Notes: a model not told the origin generated them from the letters alone. DNA of 64,000 bases from Bacillota bacterium (GCA_023435895.1 JAEZLH010000010.1:124001-188000), one strand, 5' to 3'; positions 1-8,516 are shown, counted from the first letter of the stretch. Numbers and translations are program-made.

Positions 1-1
1 G

Positions 2-805
2 GCAATGATTGAGGATGCGGAGCAAAAGGGAATTATCAATAAAGATACCGTAATTGTGGAACCCACTAGCGGAAATACCGGAATTGGTCTTGCTTTTGTG
101 GCAGCAGCGAAGGGATATCGCATTATTATTACCATGCCGGATAGTATGAGCAAGGAGCGAAGGAAACTCTTGACCGCATTGAATGCAGAGCTTGTTCTAA
201 CCCCTGCAAAGGATGGAATGAGAGGGGCAATTCAAAAAGCGGAGGAAATATCCTTTCAACTTCCTAACAGCTTTGTACCCAGTCAGTTTGAGAACGCCGC
301 CAACCCGGAGGTTCATAAAAGAACAACTGCTCAGGAGATATGGAATGATCTTGACGGTGATATTGCGGTCTTTGTAGGTGGTGTGGGAACCGGAGGTACC
401 ATCGCAGGTGTTGGAACCGCCTTAAAAGAGAAGAATCCTGAAATTAAAATAGTTGCAGTGGAACCCTATGCATCACCGGTTCTGTCCGGAGGGGTTCCCT
501 CCTCCCACAAAATTCAGGGCATTGGACCAAATTTTCTTCCTCCCCTATTTGAATATGGAGTAGTGGATGAAATCTTCAAGGTAAGAAATGAAGAGGCAAT
601 TGAAACTGCTCAGGATCTGGCAAGAACGGAAGGCTTGCTAGTTGGTTTTTCCTCCGGGGCAGCGGCTTATGCTGCGACCCAAATCGCTAAAAGAGCGGAA
701 TTTAAAGGAAAAAATGTCGTTGTACTACTCCCAGATACAGGGGAGAGGTATTTATCAACGGAACTGTTTGACATAGTGGATCGCGTAATTTATCAAAACG
801 TATAG
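2..805 (+). CDS. cysK: Cysteine synthase (O-acetylserine sulfhydrylase), 5' end cut by window
   Basis: PLP-dependent enzyme that makes cysteine from O-acetylserine and sulfide in the cytoplasm. The visible part holds the substrate loop PTSGNTGIG, the PLP phosphate-binding loop GVGTGGT and the C-terminal PDTGERYLST. The reading frame is open at the window edge and residues AMIEDA match the internal segment after the PLP lysine in the second copy at 42824, so the N-terminal ~50 residues including that lysine lie outside. Only 15 bases separate it from the nitrogenase-like gene downstream, so the two are probably co-transcribed. The presence of two diverged cysK paralogues in one window suggests this copy has a specialised role. 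Family assignment is secure; the role in the operon is inferred. Confidence 0.93.
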   Translation, partial: AMIEDAEQKGIINKDTVIVEPTSGNTGIGLAFVAAAKGYRIIITMPDSMSKERRKLLTALNAELVLTPAKDGMRGAIQKAEEISFQLPNSFVPSQFENAANPEVHKRTTAQEIWNDLDGDIAVFVGGVGTGGTIAGVGTALKEKNPEIKIVAVEPYASPVLSGGVPSSHKIQGIGPNFLPPLFEYGVVDEIFKVRNEEAIETAQDLARTEGLLVGFSSGAAAYAATQIAKRAEFKGKNVVVLLPDTGERYLSTELFDIVDRVIYQNV

Positions 806-820
806 AAAAGAAGGTATGAT

Positions 821-2161
821 ATGAGTAATTTTATTGATAGACCCAGATATTCCTGTGCGCTTGGCGGAGCGTTATCAACCATGAGAGCAATTCCAAGAGC
901 TATTCCGATTATACATGCGGCCTCCGGTTGTGGTTATAATTTATATAATGCTACCAATGCCGGTTCTGCCTATCTTGGAGGGGGTTATTGCGGGGCTGCC
1001 TCTCTTCCCAGCTCCAATGTAGGCGAGAAGGAAATTGTGTTTGGCGGTGAAAAGAGACTTGAGGAAGAAATTAAAACTACTCTGGAGGTAATGGACGGAG
1101 ATTTGTTTGTAGTACTAAGCGGTTGTATGGTAGAAATGATTGGGGATGATATGGATTCAGTGGTACGAAATTTTGAGGATTCTCCTGCACCGGTCATATA
1201 TGTTTCAACACCAAGTTTTCAGGGAAACTCCTATTATGGATATGATTTGCTTTTGGAAGGTTTTGTGAACAGTTACATACCGGTGAGTGAAATCAAAGAA
1301 GAAAAGAGTGTTAATATTCTAGGAATCGTACCAGGAGGGGATGTGTTCTGGAAGGGAAATTTAAAAGAAATAAAGAGAGTGTTATCCTTAATCGGAATTA
1401 AAGCCAATACTCTGTTTGGGGAAGGAGAAGGTCTTGTGGATATTCGAAATTCCTCCTCATCCTCCTTAAATATCGTGCTGTCCCAAGTATATGGTATCAA
1501 AGCTGCACAGGCCTATGAAGCCCGTTTTGGAATACCCTATCTAAGCACTCAGTTACCTGTTGGTTATCTTCAAACGGAGCTATTTATCCGTGAAATAGGA
1601 GCGTACTTTAATATACCACAAGAAGTAATTGACCTTGTTTTGGAGAAGGAGAGAGTTATCTATTATGACTATTTTGAACGTTTCTCCGATATTTATACGG
1701 ATGCTGACCTGCAGCGCTATGCGGTTGTAGTGGGGGATGCGAACTATGCTCCTTCGGTGACCCGATTTGTTGCAGATGAACTTGGATGGATTCCGAAGTT
1801 ATCGGTGATTACTGATCTTATTAATGAAAAGCAAAAGTCGGCATTAGCGGAGCAATATGAGAAACTGGATTCCGGTATTAAGGTTCATGTAAAATTTGAT
1901 ACCAATACCTCCTCTGTTCTAAAATATCTCAGGGAGGCTTGGGAACCGAATAAGAACCAGAAGTATTATGATGCATTTTCTCCGGCCGTAGTTCTTGGCA
2001 GTATACTGGAGAAAGAACTGGCAGCGAAGCTCAATGCTCCGCTCATTACCCTATCTTATCCGATTACTAACAGAATTGTATTAAACCGTAGCTATGCAGG
2101 CTTTAACGGAGGTCTCATCTTGACAGAAGATATCTTAAGTACATTGGTTGCAGGCAGATAG
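821..2161 (+). CDS. Nitrogenase component 1-like protein, beta (NifK-like) type
   Basis: A 446-residue member of the nitrogenase MoFe/NifEN superfamily (oxidoreductase/nitrogenase component 1). Three cysteines fit the P-cluster or [4Fe-4S] ligands of the family: C12 in YSCALGGA, C37 in ASGCGYN, and C102 in LSGCMVEMIGDD. The VFGG and IGDD motifs are intact. It has no cysteine at the position matching the NifD cofactor ligand, so it is read as the beta-like subunit. It is shorter than true NifK, lacking a long N-terminal extension. It starts 15 bases after cysK and ends 11 bases before the alpha-like gene, so it is in an operon. It could be a reductase subunit or a NifN-like scaffold; the substrate is unknown. 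Confidence 0.85.
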   Translation: MSNFIDRPRYSCALGGALSTMRAIPRAIPIIHAASGCGYNLYNATNAGSAYLGGGYCGAASLPSSNVGEKEIVFGGEKRLEEEIKTTLEVMDGDLFVVLSGCMVEMIGDDMDSVVRNFEDSPAPVIYVSTPSFQGNSYYGYDLLLEGFVNSYIPVSEIKEEKSVNILGIVPGGDVFWKGNLKEIKRVLSLIGIKANTLFGEGEGLVDIRNSSSSSLNIVLSQVYGIKAAQAYEARFGIPYLSTQLPVGYLQTELFIREIGAYFNIPQEVIDLVLEKERVIYYDYFERFSDIYTDADLQRYAVVVGDANYAPSVTRFVADELGWIPKLSVITDLINEKQKSALAEQYEKLDSGIKVHVKFDTNTSSVLKYLREAWEPNKNQKYYDAFSPAVVLGSILEKELAAKLNAPLITLSYPITNRIVLNRSYAGFNGGLILTEDILSTLVAGR

Positions 2162-2172
2162 GAGGGAAGGAT

Positions 2173-3675
2173 ATGGCTTTTAAATTAACGGATACAGCGC
2201 CGGCAAGAGAAGAAAGACTCAAGGCCGGTATTGCATACGGTGGAACTTGTGCCCATCTTGAGGAGTGTGTATCAAAGGGGTGTTTAAATAATGCAAACCG
2301 AAGCTTTAGTCAAACCTATGGATGTCAGCACAGCTTAAGCCTTGGCATTCTCAATACAATCAGAAATGCAGTCACTATTATGCATGCACCACTGGGCTGT
2401 GGGGCTTCCTCGGTTAATTCTGCAGGACAGCAGGGAGCAGCTTTTCAAAGGCTAAGAGATCCGAATGCGGAGGGAACGATTATCCTCAACACTAATTTGG
2501 ATGAAGTAAATGTAATTGGGGGCGGAGAATCAAACCTAAAAGCAGCTATCCGTTATGCGGAACAGGAGTTTAGACCGGAGATTATTATTGTGGTAGGAGC
2601 TTGTGTGCCTGCTTTAATTGGTGATGATATTGACTCCATTCTAGCAGAGCTTCAGCCTGAGATATCGGCAACCTTAATTCCGGTGACTTGTGAGGGCTTT
2701 AAGACCAAGGTCATGGCAACGGCATATGATGCGGCTTATAACGGAATTATGAAGAAGCTTCTGGGGAAGGTGGAACGAAAGCTTACCACAGTAACAGAAG
2801 ATTTTGAAGATTATAAAAGAAAATATCTGGCCAGCAAAACAGTGAATATTTTTAACGTAGGCTCCATGAGTAAAGATGATGAGAATGAGCTGGAACGATT
2901 ATTAAATGCTATTGGTCTATATGTCAAATTCCTGCCTTGTTATTCTGCACCTGAGGATTTCTCATACACCTTGGAGAATGCTTTAAATGTTAGTATCTGC
3001 GGAACACATGATGATTATTATGTAGAGTATTTACAGCAGGAGTACGGGATTCCATTTATTATCGACACCATTCCCATAGGGAAGAAGAACACCACCCGGT
3101 GGGTATTAAATATTGCAAAGCATTTTGGCATAGAGAAAGAAGCTGAGAATTTTTTAAGAAGAGAAGAAGAAGCCTTAGAAAAAAGCTTGCTTCCATACAG
3201 AGAACAGCTAAAAGGTAAGACCGTTTATTTGGGCGGTGGTGCAATTAGAATTGTGGCTACGGCTGAGGTTCTTCAGGATCTGGGGATGGAAATCGTAGGG
3301 TTTAAGGGACACCATATTGACAAGTTCATTGCACCGGTCTTTGAGGCTCTAGAGAATATTGAAGAAGTAACCTTTAATGTGGCAACCCAGCAGCCCTTTG
3401 AACAGGTGAACCTGGTAGAACGGCTAAAGCCAGACGTGATTGTGATACATGGAGGTCTGAATAATATCACTCCCAAATACGGTGCTCCGATTTTACCCTT
3501 ATTTGGACCCACCTTTCATTATATGGGATATTCGGGAGCCTTTGATATTGCCAGAAGGCTGGCTCGTAAATTGCAGAACAATCAATATAACAAGAATATA
3601 GGAAAGAATCTGAGGGTTCCGTATAAGAAGGAATGGCTGAACAAAGATCCGTTCACTTATATTAAGAACGACTAA
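2173..3675 (+). CDS. Nitrogenase component 1-like protein, alpha (NifD-like) type
   Basis: A 500-residue nitrogenase component 1 family protein. C51, C76 and C144 line up with the three P-cluster cysteines of NifD, and C276 in NVSICGTHDDY lines up with the NifD cofactor ligand Cys275 (both lie before a YGIP segment). The region matching NifD His442 reads FGPTFHYMGYSG; its histidine is offset by about four residues, so a standard FeMo-co ligand is not evident. Upstream of the P-cluster region is an extra triad C26-x5-C32-x4-C37 that may bind another metal site. Preceded by a good GGAGG site at 2161-2165. Probably pairs with the 821 gene as an alpha2beta2 reductase fed by the NifH-like protein; a NifE-like scaffold is the alternative. 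Confidence 0.87.
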   Translation: MAFKLTDTAPAREERLKAGIAYGGTCAHLEECVSKGCLNNANRSFSQTYGCQHSLSLGILNTIRNAVTIMHAPLGCGASSVNSAGQQGAAFQRLRDPNAEGTIILNTNLDEVNVIGGGESNLKAAIRYAEQEFRPEIIIVVGACVPALIGDDIDSILAELQPEISATLIPVTCEGFKTKVMATAYDAAYNGIMKKLLGKVERKLTTVTEDFEDYKRKYLASKTVNIFNVGSMSKDDENELERLLNAIGLYVKFLPCYSAPEDFSYTLENALNVSICGTHDDYYVEYLQQEYGIPFIIDTIPIGKKNTTRWVLNIAKHFGIEKEAENFLRREEEALEKSLLPYREQLKGKTVYLGGGAIRIVATAEVLQDLGMEIVGFKGHHIDKFIAPVFEALENIEEVTFNVATQQPFEQVNLVERLKPDVIVIHGGLNNITPKYGAPILPLFGPTFHYMGYSGAFDIARRLARKLQNNQYNKNIGKNLRVPYKKEWLNKDPFTYIKND

Positions 3676-3764
3676 CCATAGAATAAGAGGTGATTGTATT
3701 ACACAGTGTTCGCAATGATCATACAAGGTTCGAGATTTTAAAGGTCGAATTATAGTGATGCGAA

Positions 3765-3793
3765 TCAACTCTATGATTCTATAATATAGTTGA
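3765..3793 (+). repeat. Inverted repeat in the gap before the nifH-like gene
   Basis: The 210-base gap between the NifD-like and NifH-like genes holds a short dyad: TCAACT at 3765-3770 pairs with AGTTGA at 3788-3793, and the stem can extend after one mismatch. There is no T-run behind it, so it is not a standard terminator. It may be an mRNA processing or stability element or an operator for separate nifH transcription. I see nothing else clear in 3676-3885 except the GGAGG ribosome site just before 3886. Confidence 0.35.
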
Positions 3794-3885
3794 GGTTATA
3801 TTATTAAACGGTTGCCTACTATTATTAAATAAACATTAATTGATACTTGAACCCTAACAAAACATAATTAAGATGGAGGATTGAC

Positions 3886-4740
3886 ATGGCTGAAAAAAAG
3901 ATACGACAAATTGCGATATACGGAAAGGGAGGGATCGGAAAGTCCACCACAACACAGAATCTAACTGCCGGGCTTGTAGAAGCAGGGAAGAAGGTTATGG
4001 TTGTAGGATGTGATCCTAAAGCGGATTCTACCCGCTTATTACTGGGAGGATTGGCACAGAGAACCGTTCTTGATACTCTGAGAATAGAAGGGGAGGATGT
4101 AGACTTAAATGCCATTCTAAAGGAAGGTTTTGGCGGAACACGCTGTGTGGAATCAGGCGGACCAGAACCTGGAGTTGGTTGCGCAGGAAGAGGAATTATT
4201 ACCTCCATTGGGTTGTTGGAACGATTAGGCGCTTATACAGAGGATCTGGATTATGTATTCTACGACGTACTTGGTGACGTTGTATGCGGTGGATTTGCTA
4301 TGCCAATCAGAGAAGGTAAAGCAAAGGAAATCTATATTGTAGCCAGTGGTGAGATGATGGCATTATATGCAGCTAATAATATCTCCAAAGGAATTAAAAA
4401 ATATGCTTCCAAAGGAGGCGTTCGCCTAGGAGGCATTATTTGTAACAGTCGTAATGTGGATCGCGAAATTGAATTGCTAAGAGCTTTTGCAAAGGAACTA
4501 GGTACAAAATTAATACACTTTGTGCCTAGAGATAATGTAGTACAAAGAGCGGAGATTAACAGGAAAACAGTAATCGATTATGAACCAGGATCTGGTCAGG
4601 CAGAGGAATACAGACAGTTGGCAAAGAGCATTGAGGAAAACCAGGACTTTGTAATTCCTACTCCAATGAGCCAGGAGAGGCTGGAAGAAATCTTGCTTGA
4701 ATTTGGATTGATGGATGGTCTGTTGGATTATAAAATTTAA
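3886..4740 (+). CDS. nifH: Nitrogenase reductase-like iron protein (NifH family)
   Basis: A 284-residue homodimeric ATPase that carries one [4Fe-4S] cluster between subunits and passes electrons to a component 1 partner. Visible motifs: P-loop GKGGIGKST at 13-21, switch region CDPKADSTR at 42-50, cluster ligands C99 (GVGCAGRG) and C134 (GDVVCGGFAMPIR), and the arginine R102 near the first ligand. It is much closer to true NifH than to chlorophyllide reductase BchL, and all key residues are intact, so it is probably active. It lies 210 bases after the alpha-like gene and has its own strong GGAGG site. The symbol reflects the family; true nitrogen fixation is not shown because the partners are divergent. 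Confidence 0.9.
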   Translation: MAEKKIRQIAIYGKGGIGKSTTTQNLTAGLVEAGKKVMVVGCDPKADSTRLLLGGLAQRTVLDTLRIEGEDVDLNAILKEGFGGTRCVESGGPEPGVGCAGRGIITSIGLLERLGAYTEDLDYVFYDVLGDVVCGGFAMPIREGKAKEIYIVASGEMMALYAANNISKGIKKYASKGGVRLGGIICNSRNVDREIELLRAFAKELGTKLIHFVPRDNVVQRAEINRKTVIDYEPGSGQAEEYRQLAKSIEENQDFVIPTPMSQERLEEILLEFGLMDGLLDYKI

Positions 4741-4769
4741 GTTGCTCCCGCAGGAAGGAGGAGGTTCGA

Positions 4770-5426
4770 GTGTCAATTATATATTCTTATTTTGATGGAA
4801 ATTATATCGGGATAGAAGAATTAGTAAGGAGTAAAGAGAATACAGGAGTACGAAGTGTTTATATCAATCTCACGAATCAATGTCCCTGTGCATGTTTATT
4901 CTGTATTCGCACCGAACTGACACAATCGGGAATGGATGACCTATGGTTGAAAGAAGAACCGTCCGTACAGGAGGTTATTCATGATTTGGGAAGGCTTGAC
5001 TTATCGCAATACGATGAAGTTATTTTTTGTGGGTATGGAGAGCCCTTTATGCGACTGGAGGAAGTAATAGAAATATCAAAATACCTGAAAGCAAACCATG
5101 ATATTAAAATTCGTGTAAATACCAATGGATTAGCCAATTTGATCTACAATAAGAATATCGTTCCTCTTATTGCTGAGTCGGTGGACAGTATATCAATAAG
5201 TTTAAATGCTTCAAATGAAGAGGAATATTTAAGATTAACAAACAGTATATATGGAATTACTTCCTTTTTGGGGATGCTTCAATTTGCCATAGAATGTAAA
5301 AAAGTAATGAAAGAAGTTCGCGTATCAGTCGTTGATATTATCGGAAGGGATGAGCTAAAACGATGCAGAGATTTGACCGAACAATATGGACTCGATTTAA
5401 TTGTTAGAGAATACAGACATTCTTAA
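4770..5426 (+). CDS. Radical SAM protein of the TatD-associated type
   Basis: A 218-residue radical SAM enzyme starting at GTG 4770, six bases after an AGGAGGAGG run. The cluster motif C38-x3-C42-x2-C45 sits in NQCPCACLFC, followed by the SAM-binding GYGEP and an NTNG segment. The overall look (VYINLTNQCPCACLFCIR, LWL, EVIFCGYGEP, SISLNA) matches the short radical SAM family usually found next to TatD nucleases rather than NifB; NifB's extra cysteines for the K-clusters are not seen. Here it sits in the nitrogenase-like operon between the NifH-like and NifX-like genes, so a role in maturing the metal cofactor is possible but only inferred from position. Confidence 0.8.
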   Translation: MSIIYSYFDGNYIGIEELVRSKENTGVRSVYINLTNQCPCACLFCIRTELTQSGMDDLWLKEEPSVQEVIHDLGRLDLSQYDEVIFCGYGEPFMRLEEVIEISKYLKANHDIKIRVNTNGLANLIYNKNIVPLIAESVDSISISLNASNEEEYLRLTNSIYGITSFLGMLQFAIECKKVMKEVRVSVVDIIGRDELKRCRDLTEQYGLDLIVREYRHS

Positions 5427-5475
5427 GTGCGTGTTCAAATCTCTTAAATAGTATGAATTCAGAAAGGGTAAGAAG

Positions 5476-5811
5476 ATGGGAATCAGAGTGGCAATCGCAT
5501 CCTCGGACAATATCGTTGTAAATCAACACTTTGGTCATACGCAGCATTTTTATATTTATGAAGTGTATGGGGAGAAAGAATACCATTATATCGAAGACAG
5601 GGAGGTAAAGCCTCCTTGCAGCTTTGGAGAGCATGATCAGAATATGCTTGAAGAGGCAGTCAGAAGTATTCATGATTGTCAATATATTCTATGCACTCGT
5701 ATTGGCGGAGGAGCCAGATTCCTGTTATCGGAATTTGGCATACAAAGTTATGAGATAGGAGATTATATCGAAGATTCCTTAAAACGAATATGGAACTTGA
5801 ATCAATTGTAA
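5476..5811 (+). CDS. NifX/NafY-like (NifB C-terminal type) cofactor-binding domain protein
   Basis: A 111-residue single-domain protein of the dinitrogenase iron-molybdenum cofactor family. It begins with the typical VAIASSDNIVVNQHFGHTQHF pattern, including the conserved HFGH segment, and ends with a region (CTRIGGGARFLL) that in relatives binds or carries metal clusters. Members act as cofactor carriers or chaperones (NifX, NafY) or form the C-terminal part of NifB. It is the last gene before a terminator at 5824, so it closes the nitrogenase-like operon. Together with the radical SAM gene just upstream it resembles a split NifB, but the radical SAM part is not NifB-like. Confidence 0.85.
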   Translation: MGIRVAIASSDNIVVNQHFGHTQHFYIYEVYGEKEYHYIEDREVKPPCSFGEHDQNMLEEAVRSIHDCQYILCTRIGGGARFLLSEFGIQSYEIGDYIEDSLKRIWNLNQL

Positions 5812-5823
5812 GAAACCTTAAAG

Positions 5824-5859
5824 TCTTCAAGAGCAGTTTGTGCCTTTTGAAGATTTTTT
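5824..5859 (+). terminator. Rho-independent terminator of the nitrogenase-like operon
   Basis: TCTTCAA at 5824-5830 pairs with TTGAAGA at 5847-5853, followed directly by six T bases. It lies 13 bases after the NifX-like stop codon. Confidence 0.8.
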
Positions 5860-5909
5860 GTATTTATTGAATCATTTGTTTAGGATACGGAATATATTAT
5901 AAAATATAC

Positions 5910-5938
5910 TTGACATATATGTTAACATGGCATAATAT
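5910..5938 (+). promoter_or_regulatory. Sigma-A type promoter of the cystine importer
   Basis: A perfect -35 TTGACA (5910-5915), a 17-base spacer and a -10 TAATAT (5933-5938). It lies 144 bases upstream of the tcyA-like start, leaving room for the operator palindrome at 5952. Confidence 0.75.
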
Positions 5939-5951
5939 CTATTGCATACTA

Positions 5952-5972
5952 TTCATATAATATATATATGAA
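5952..5972 (+). promoter_or_regulatory. Operator palindrome TTCATAT-N7-ATATGAA upstream of the cystine importer
   Basis: A perfect 21-bp dyad with 7-base arms, 14 bases after the -10 box, where a bound repressor would block transcription start or clearance. The core CATAT-N7-ATATG (5954-5970) recurs at the metB-type promoter, the cysteine-free Rrf2 gene and cysK in this window. A CymR-like Rrf2 repressor is the likely ligand (inference). Confidence 0.65.
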
Positions 5973-6081
5973 AATAAGATGTAATAAAAAAGGAAATATA
6001 GCAGTTATAATTGATGCTAAAATACCAAGAGGTATGGTTAATCGATACTGTTATAGCGAAAGGAATAAGGAGGAATAAGAA

Positions 6082-6942
6082 ATGAGAAACAAATTAATCG
6101 TAGGGGTACTTACTTTAGCAATCTTAGTTGGAGGACTGGTAGGTTGCGGGACAAAGGAATCGAATAAAGATGCAGCAAATAATAGTTCACCAACCCCCGT
6201 TGTTACAAAGGCGGCTGATGATAAGGATACAAAGAAAGATTTACTTTCTGAGATTAAAGAAAGAGGAAAACTCTTAATTGGAACAGAAGGCACGTATGCA
6301 CCGTATACGTTTCATGATGAGTCTGGTAAACTAGTTGGCTATGATGTTGAGGTGGCAGAAGCAATTGCAACAAAATTAGGTGTTAAGGCAGAATTTGTTG
6401 AAAGTAATTGGGATTCTTTAATTGCCGGTCTTGATGCAGTACGATATGACGTTGTAATTAATCAGGTAACTATTACAGATGAGCGCCTTAAGAAATATGA
6501 TTTCTCTACCCCTTACACAATTACCAGAGCTGCTTTAATCGTAGGCAAGGATAATGATAAGATTAAGACTTTTGAAGACTTAAAGGATAAGAAAGCAGCA
6601 CAATCTTTGACGAGTAATTATGCAACCCTTGCAGAAAGTTATGGGGCAGAATTAATTAGTGCTGATGGTTCCTTTAGCAAAGCGATTGAGCTTGTTTCTA
6701 CTGGCAGAGCACAAGCAACGATTAACGATCAAGTTTCTTTCTATGATTTCCTAAAGCAAAAGCCTGATGCACCGGTAAAACTGGTTGATACACTTGATGA
6801 TGCAAGTAAGAATGCCGTTCTAATCAGAAAAGGAAATGATACTTTTGTAGAAGCGGTAAACAAAGCGTTGGATGATATTACAAAAGATGGTACATTGAAA
6901 AAACTTTCTGATAAATACTTCGGAGCCGATGTTACCAAATAA
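6082..6942 (+). CDS. tcyA: Cystine-type ABC transporter substrate-binding lipoprotein
   Basis: A 286-residue extracellular family 3 solute-binding lipoprotein. A signal peptide ends in the lipobox LVGCG (Cys about 22), followed by a low-complexity linker of Asn, Ser, Thr and Lys, then the binding fold from about residue 60. The segments GTEGTYAPYTFHDESGKLVG, DSLIAGLDA, FSTPYT, SLTSNYATLAESYGAE and ATINDQ are those seen in cystine-binding proteins such as TcyA/FliY rather than glutamine or arginine binders. It has permease and ATPase genes directly downstream and a promoter with a sulfur-type operator upstream. Cystine is the best substrate guess; a related sulfur amino acid is possible. Confidence 0.85.
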   Translation: MRNKLIVGVLTLAILVGGLVGCGTKESNKDAANNSSPTPVVTKAADDKDTKKDLLSEIKERGKLLIGTEGTYAPYTFHDESGKLVGYDVEVAEAIATKLGVKAEFVESNWDSLIAGLDAVRYDVVINQVTITDERLKKYDFSTPYTITRAALIVGKDNDKIKTFEDLKDKKAAQSLTSNYATLAESYGAELISADGSFSKAIELVSTGRAQATINDQVSFYDFLKQKPDAPVKLVDTLDDASKNAVLIRKGNDTFVEAVNKALDDITKDGTLKKLSDKYFGADVTK

Positions 6943-6969
6943 TGATAGTAGGGAAAAGAGGTAACCTAT

Positions 6970-7632
6970 ATGCATATCAGTGACAGAACCTTGGAGATAA
7001 TTGTTCAATCTTTTTGGCCAATCGTAAAAGCAGGTCTACAATTTACGATTCCGCTGACGATATTTTCGTTTTTGTTTGGATTAATTATTGCAATATTGGT
7101 TGCCTTGGTACAAATTGCGAATATTAAAGTATTAAAGCAAATCGTTCAGATTTATGTTTGGATTTTTCGCGGTACACCCATGCTTGTGCAGATTTTCATC
7201 ATCTATTTTGGATTACCCAAAATAGGAATTCTATTAGATCCATTACCGGCAGCTATCATTGCATTTTCTTTAAATGTAGGAGCATACTCATCGGAAACAA
7301 TCCGAGGAGCTATATTATCCGTACCAAAGGGACAATGGGAAGCCGGTTATGCATTTGGTATGACTTTTTCTCAAGTGTTTCGAAGAATAATATTGAAGCA
7401 GGCAGCAAAGATATCCATTCCACCACTATCCAATACCTTTATCGGTCTTGTAAAGGATACTTCGCTGGCTTCCACAATTACTCTTGCAGAAATGTTCATG
7501 GTAGCACAAAGAATTGTTGCATTTCGTTACGAACCCCTTTTGTTATACTGTGAATTGGCTGTGATTTATCTTATAATATGCAGTATTTTGAATATTTTAC
7601 AGAGCTATCTTGAGAAGAAACTGGTGCATTAG
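6970..7632 (+). CDS. tcyB: Cystine-type ABC transporter permease
   Basis: A 220-residue inner-membrane permease of the HisMQ type with about five transmembrane segments (hydrophobic runs near residues 20-45, 60-80, 88-108, 150-170 and 190-210). The short cytoplasmic coupling loop follows the family pattern GAILSVPKGQWEAGYAFGM. The FRGTPMLVQIF motif near residue 60 is standard for polar amino acid permeases. It lies 27 bases after the binding-protein gene and 16 bases before the ATPase gene, so the three form one transport operon. Specificity is taken from the binding protein. Confidence 0.88.
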   Translation: MHISDRTLEIIVQSFWPIVKAGLQFTIPLTIFSFLFGLIIAILVALVQIANIKVLKQIVQIYVWIFRGTPMLVQIFIIYFGLPKIGILLDPLPAAIIAFSLNVGAYSSETIRGAILSVPKGQWEAGYAFGMTFSQVFRRIILKQAAKISIPPLSNTFIGLVKDTSLASTITLAEMFMVAQRIVAFRYEPLLLYCELAVIYLIICSILNILQSYLEKKLVH

Positions 7633-7648
7633 GAGATGAGGTGAAAAA

Positions 7649-8401
7649 ATGCTAGAGGTTAGAAATGTTCATAAAAGTTTCGGTGATAATGAGGTACTGA
7701 AAGGGGTCGATGTCACGGTCGACAAAGGAGATGTGATAGCAATTTTAGGACCCAGTGGATCCGGAAAAACAACTTTTTTACGTTGTCTGAATTTCTTGGA
7801 GCATGCAGATCAAGGAAGCATTCATCTTGGAGATATCTCAACTGAATTTACACGCGCTCACAAGCATAAAATTATTAATATCAGAAAGAGAATGAGTTTT
7901 GTCTTTCAAAATTATAATCTCATTATTACAAAAACAGCATTGCAAAATGTAATGGAGCCACTAATTGTGGTTCAGAAGAAATCAAAAGCTGAGGCGAAAC
8001 AAATTGCCCAGGAAGCACTTGATAAAGTAGGTCTTTCCAATCGATATGATTTTTATCCAAGTGAACTCTCAGGCGGCCAGCAGCAGAGAGTGGGGATCGC
8101 AAGAGCAATTGCGGTAAAACCCGATGTCATTCTGTTTGATGAACCAACCTCCTCTCTTGATCCTGAGTTGGTAGAAGAAGTACTCAGCGTAATTAAAAAT
8201 ATTGCCAGTGAAGGTACTACCATGTTAATTGTAACCCATGAGATTTCATTTGCTCGTGAAGTGGCGAATAGGGTAATCTTTATGGATGGCGGAAAGATAA
8301 TTGAGGAGAATGAAACAAAGGAATTCTTTACCCGTCCAAAGAATGAAAGGACGATCGAATTTTTAAATCGTTTTATACCTGTTTTCAATTCAAATCTGTA
8401 G
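7649..8401 (+). CDS. tcyC: Cystine-type ABC transporter ATP-binding protein
   Basis: A 250-residue ABC ATPase of the polar amino acid (GlnQ/TcyC) class. Visible are Walker A GPSGSGKTT near residue 31, the Q-loop VFQNYNL, signature LSGGQQQRVGIARA, Walker B VILFDEPTSSLDP and the switch histidine in IVTHEISFA. It drives import by the permease just upstream. It is the last gene of the operon, with a strong hairpin terminator at 8517. Confidence 0.9.
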   Translation: MLEVRNVHKSFGDNEVLKGVDVTVDKGDVIAILGPSGSGKTTFLRCLNFLEHADQGSIHLGDISTEFTRAHKHKIINIRKRMSFVFQNYNLIITKTALQNVMEPLIVVQKKSKAEAKQIAQEALDKVGLSNRYDFYPSELSGGQQQRVGIARAIAVKPDVILFDEPTSSLDPELVEEVLSVIKNIASEGTTMLIVTHEISFAREVANRVIFMDGGKIIEENETKEFFTRPKNERTIEFLNRFIPVFNSNL

Positions 8402-8516
8402 TTGAGAACTTAGTGTAGTAAAAGGAATAATGACTTTCTACTAAGTTAAATTGGGAATTATTAAATTGAATGCTTGCACAAACATAGTCACGCAGTATAG
8501 GTTTCATTGTTTATAG

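Noticed and set aside
821..4740. Calling the operon a standard molybdenum nitrogenase (nifDKH)
   Set aside because: Subunit order, missing nifE/nifN/nifB nearby, no aligned cofactor histidine and a shorter beta subunit argue against a simple nif label, although NifH itself is well conserved.
4770..5426. NifB
   Set aside because: The protein is only 218 residues, its motifs fit the TatD-linked radical SAM family, and the extra NifB cysteines are not seen.
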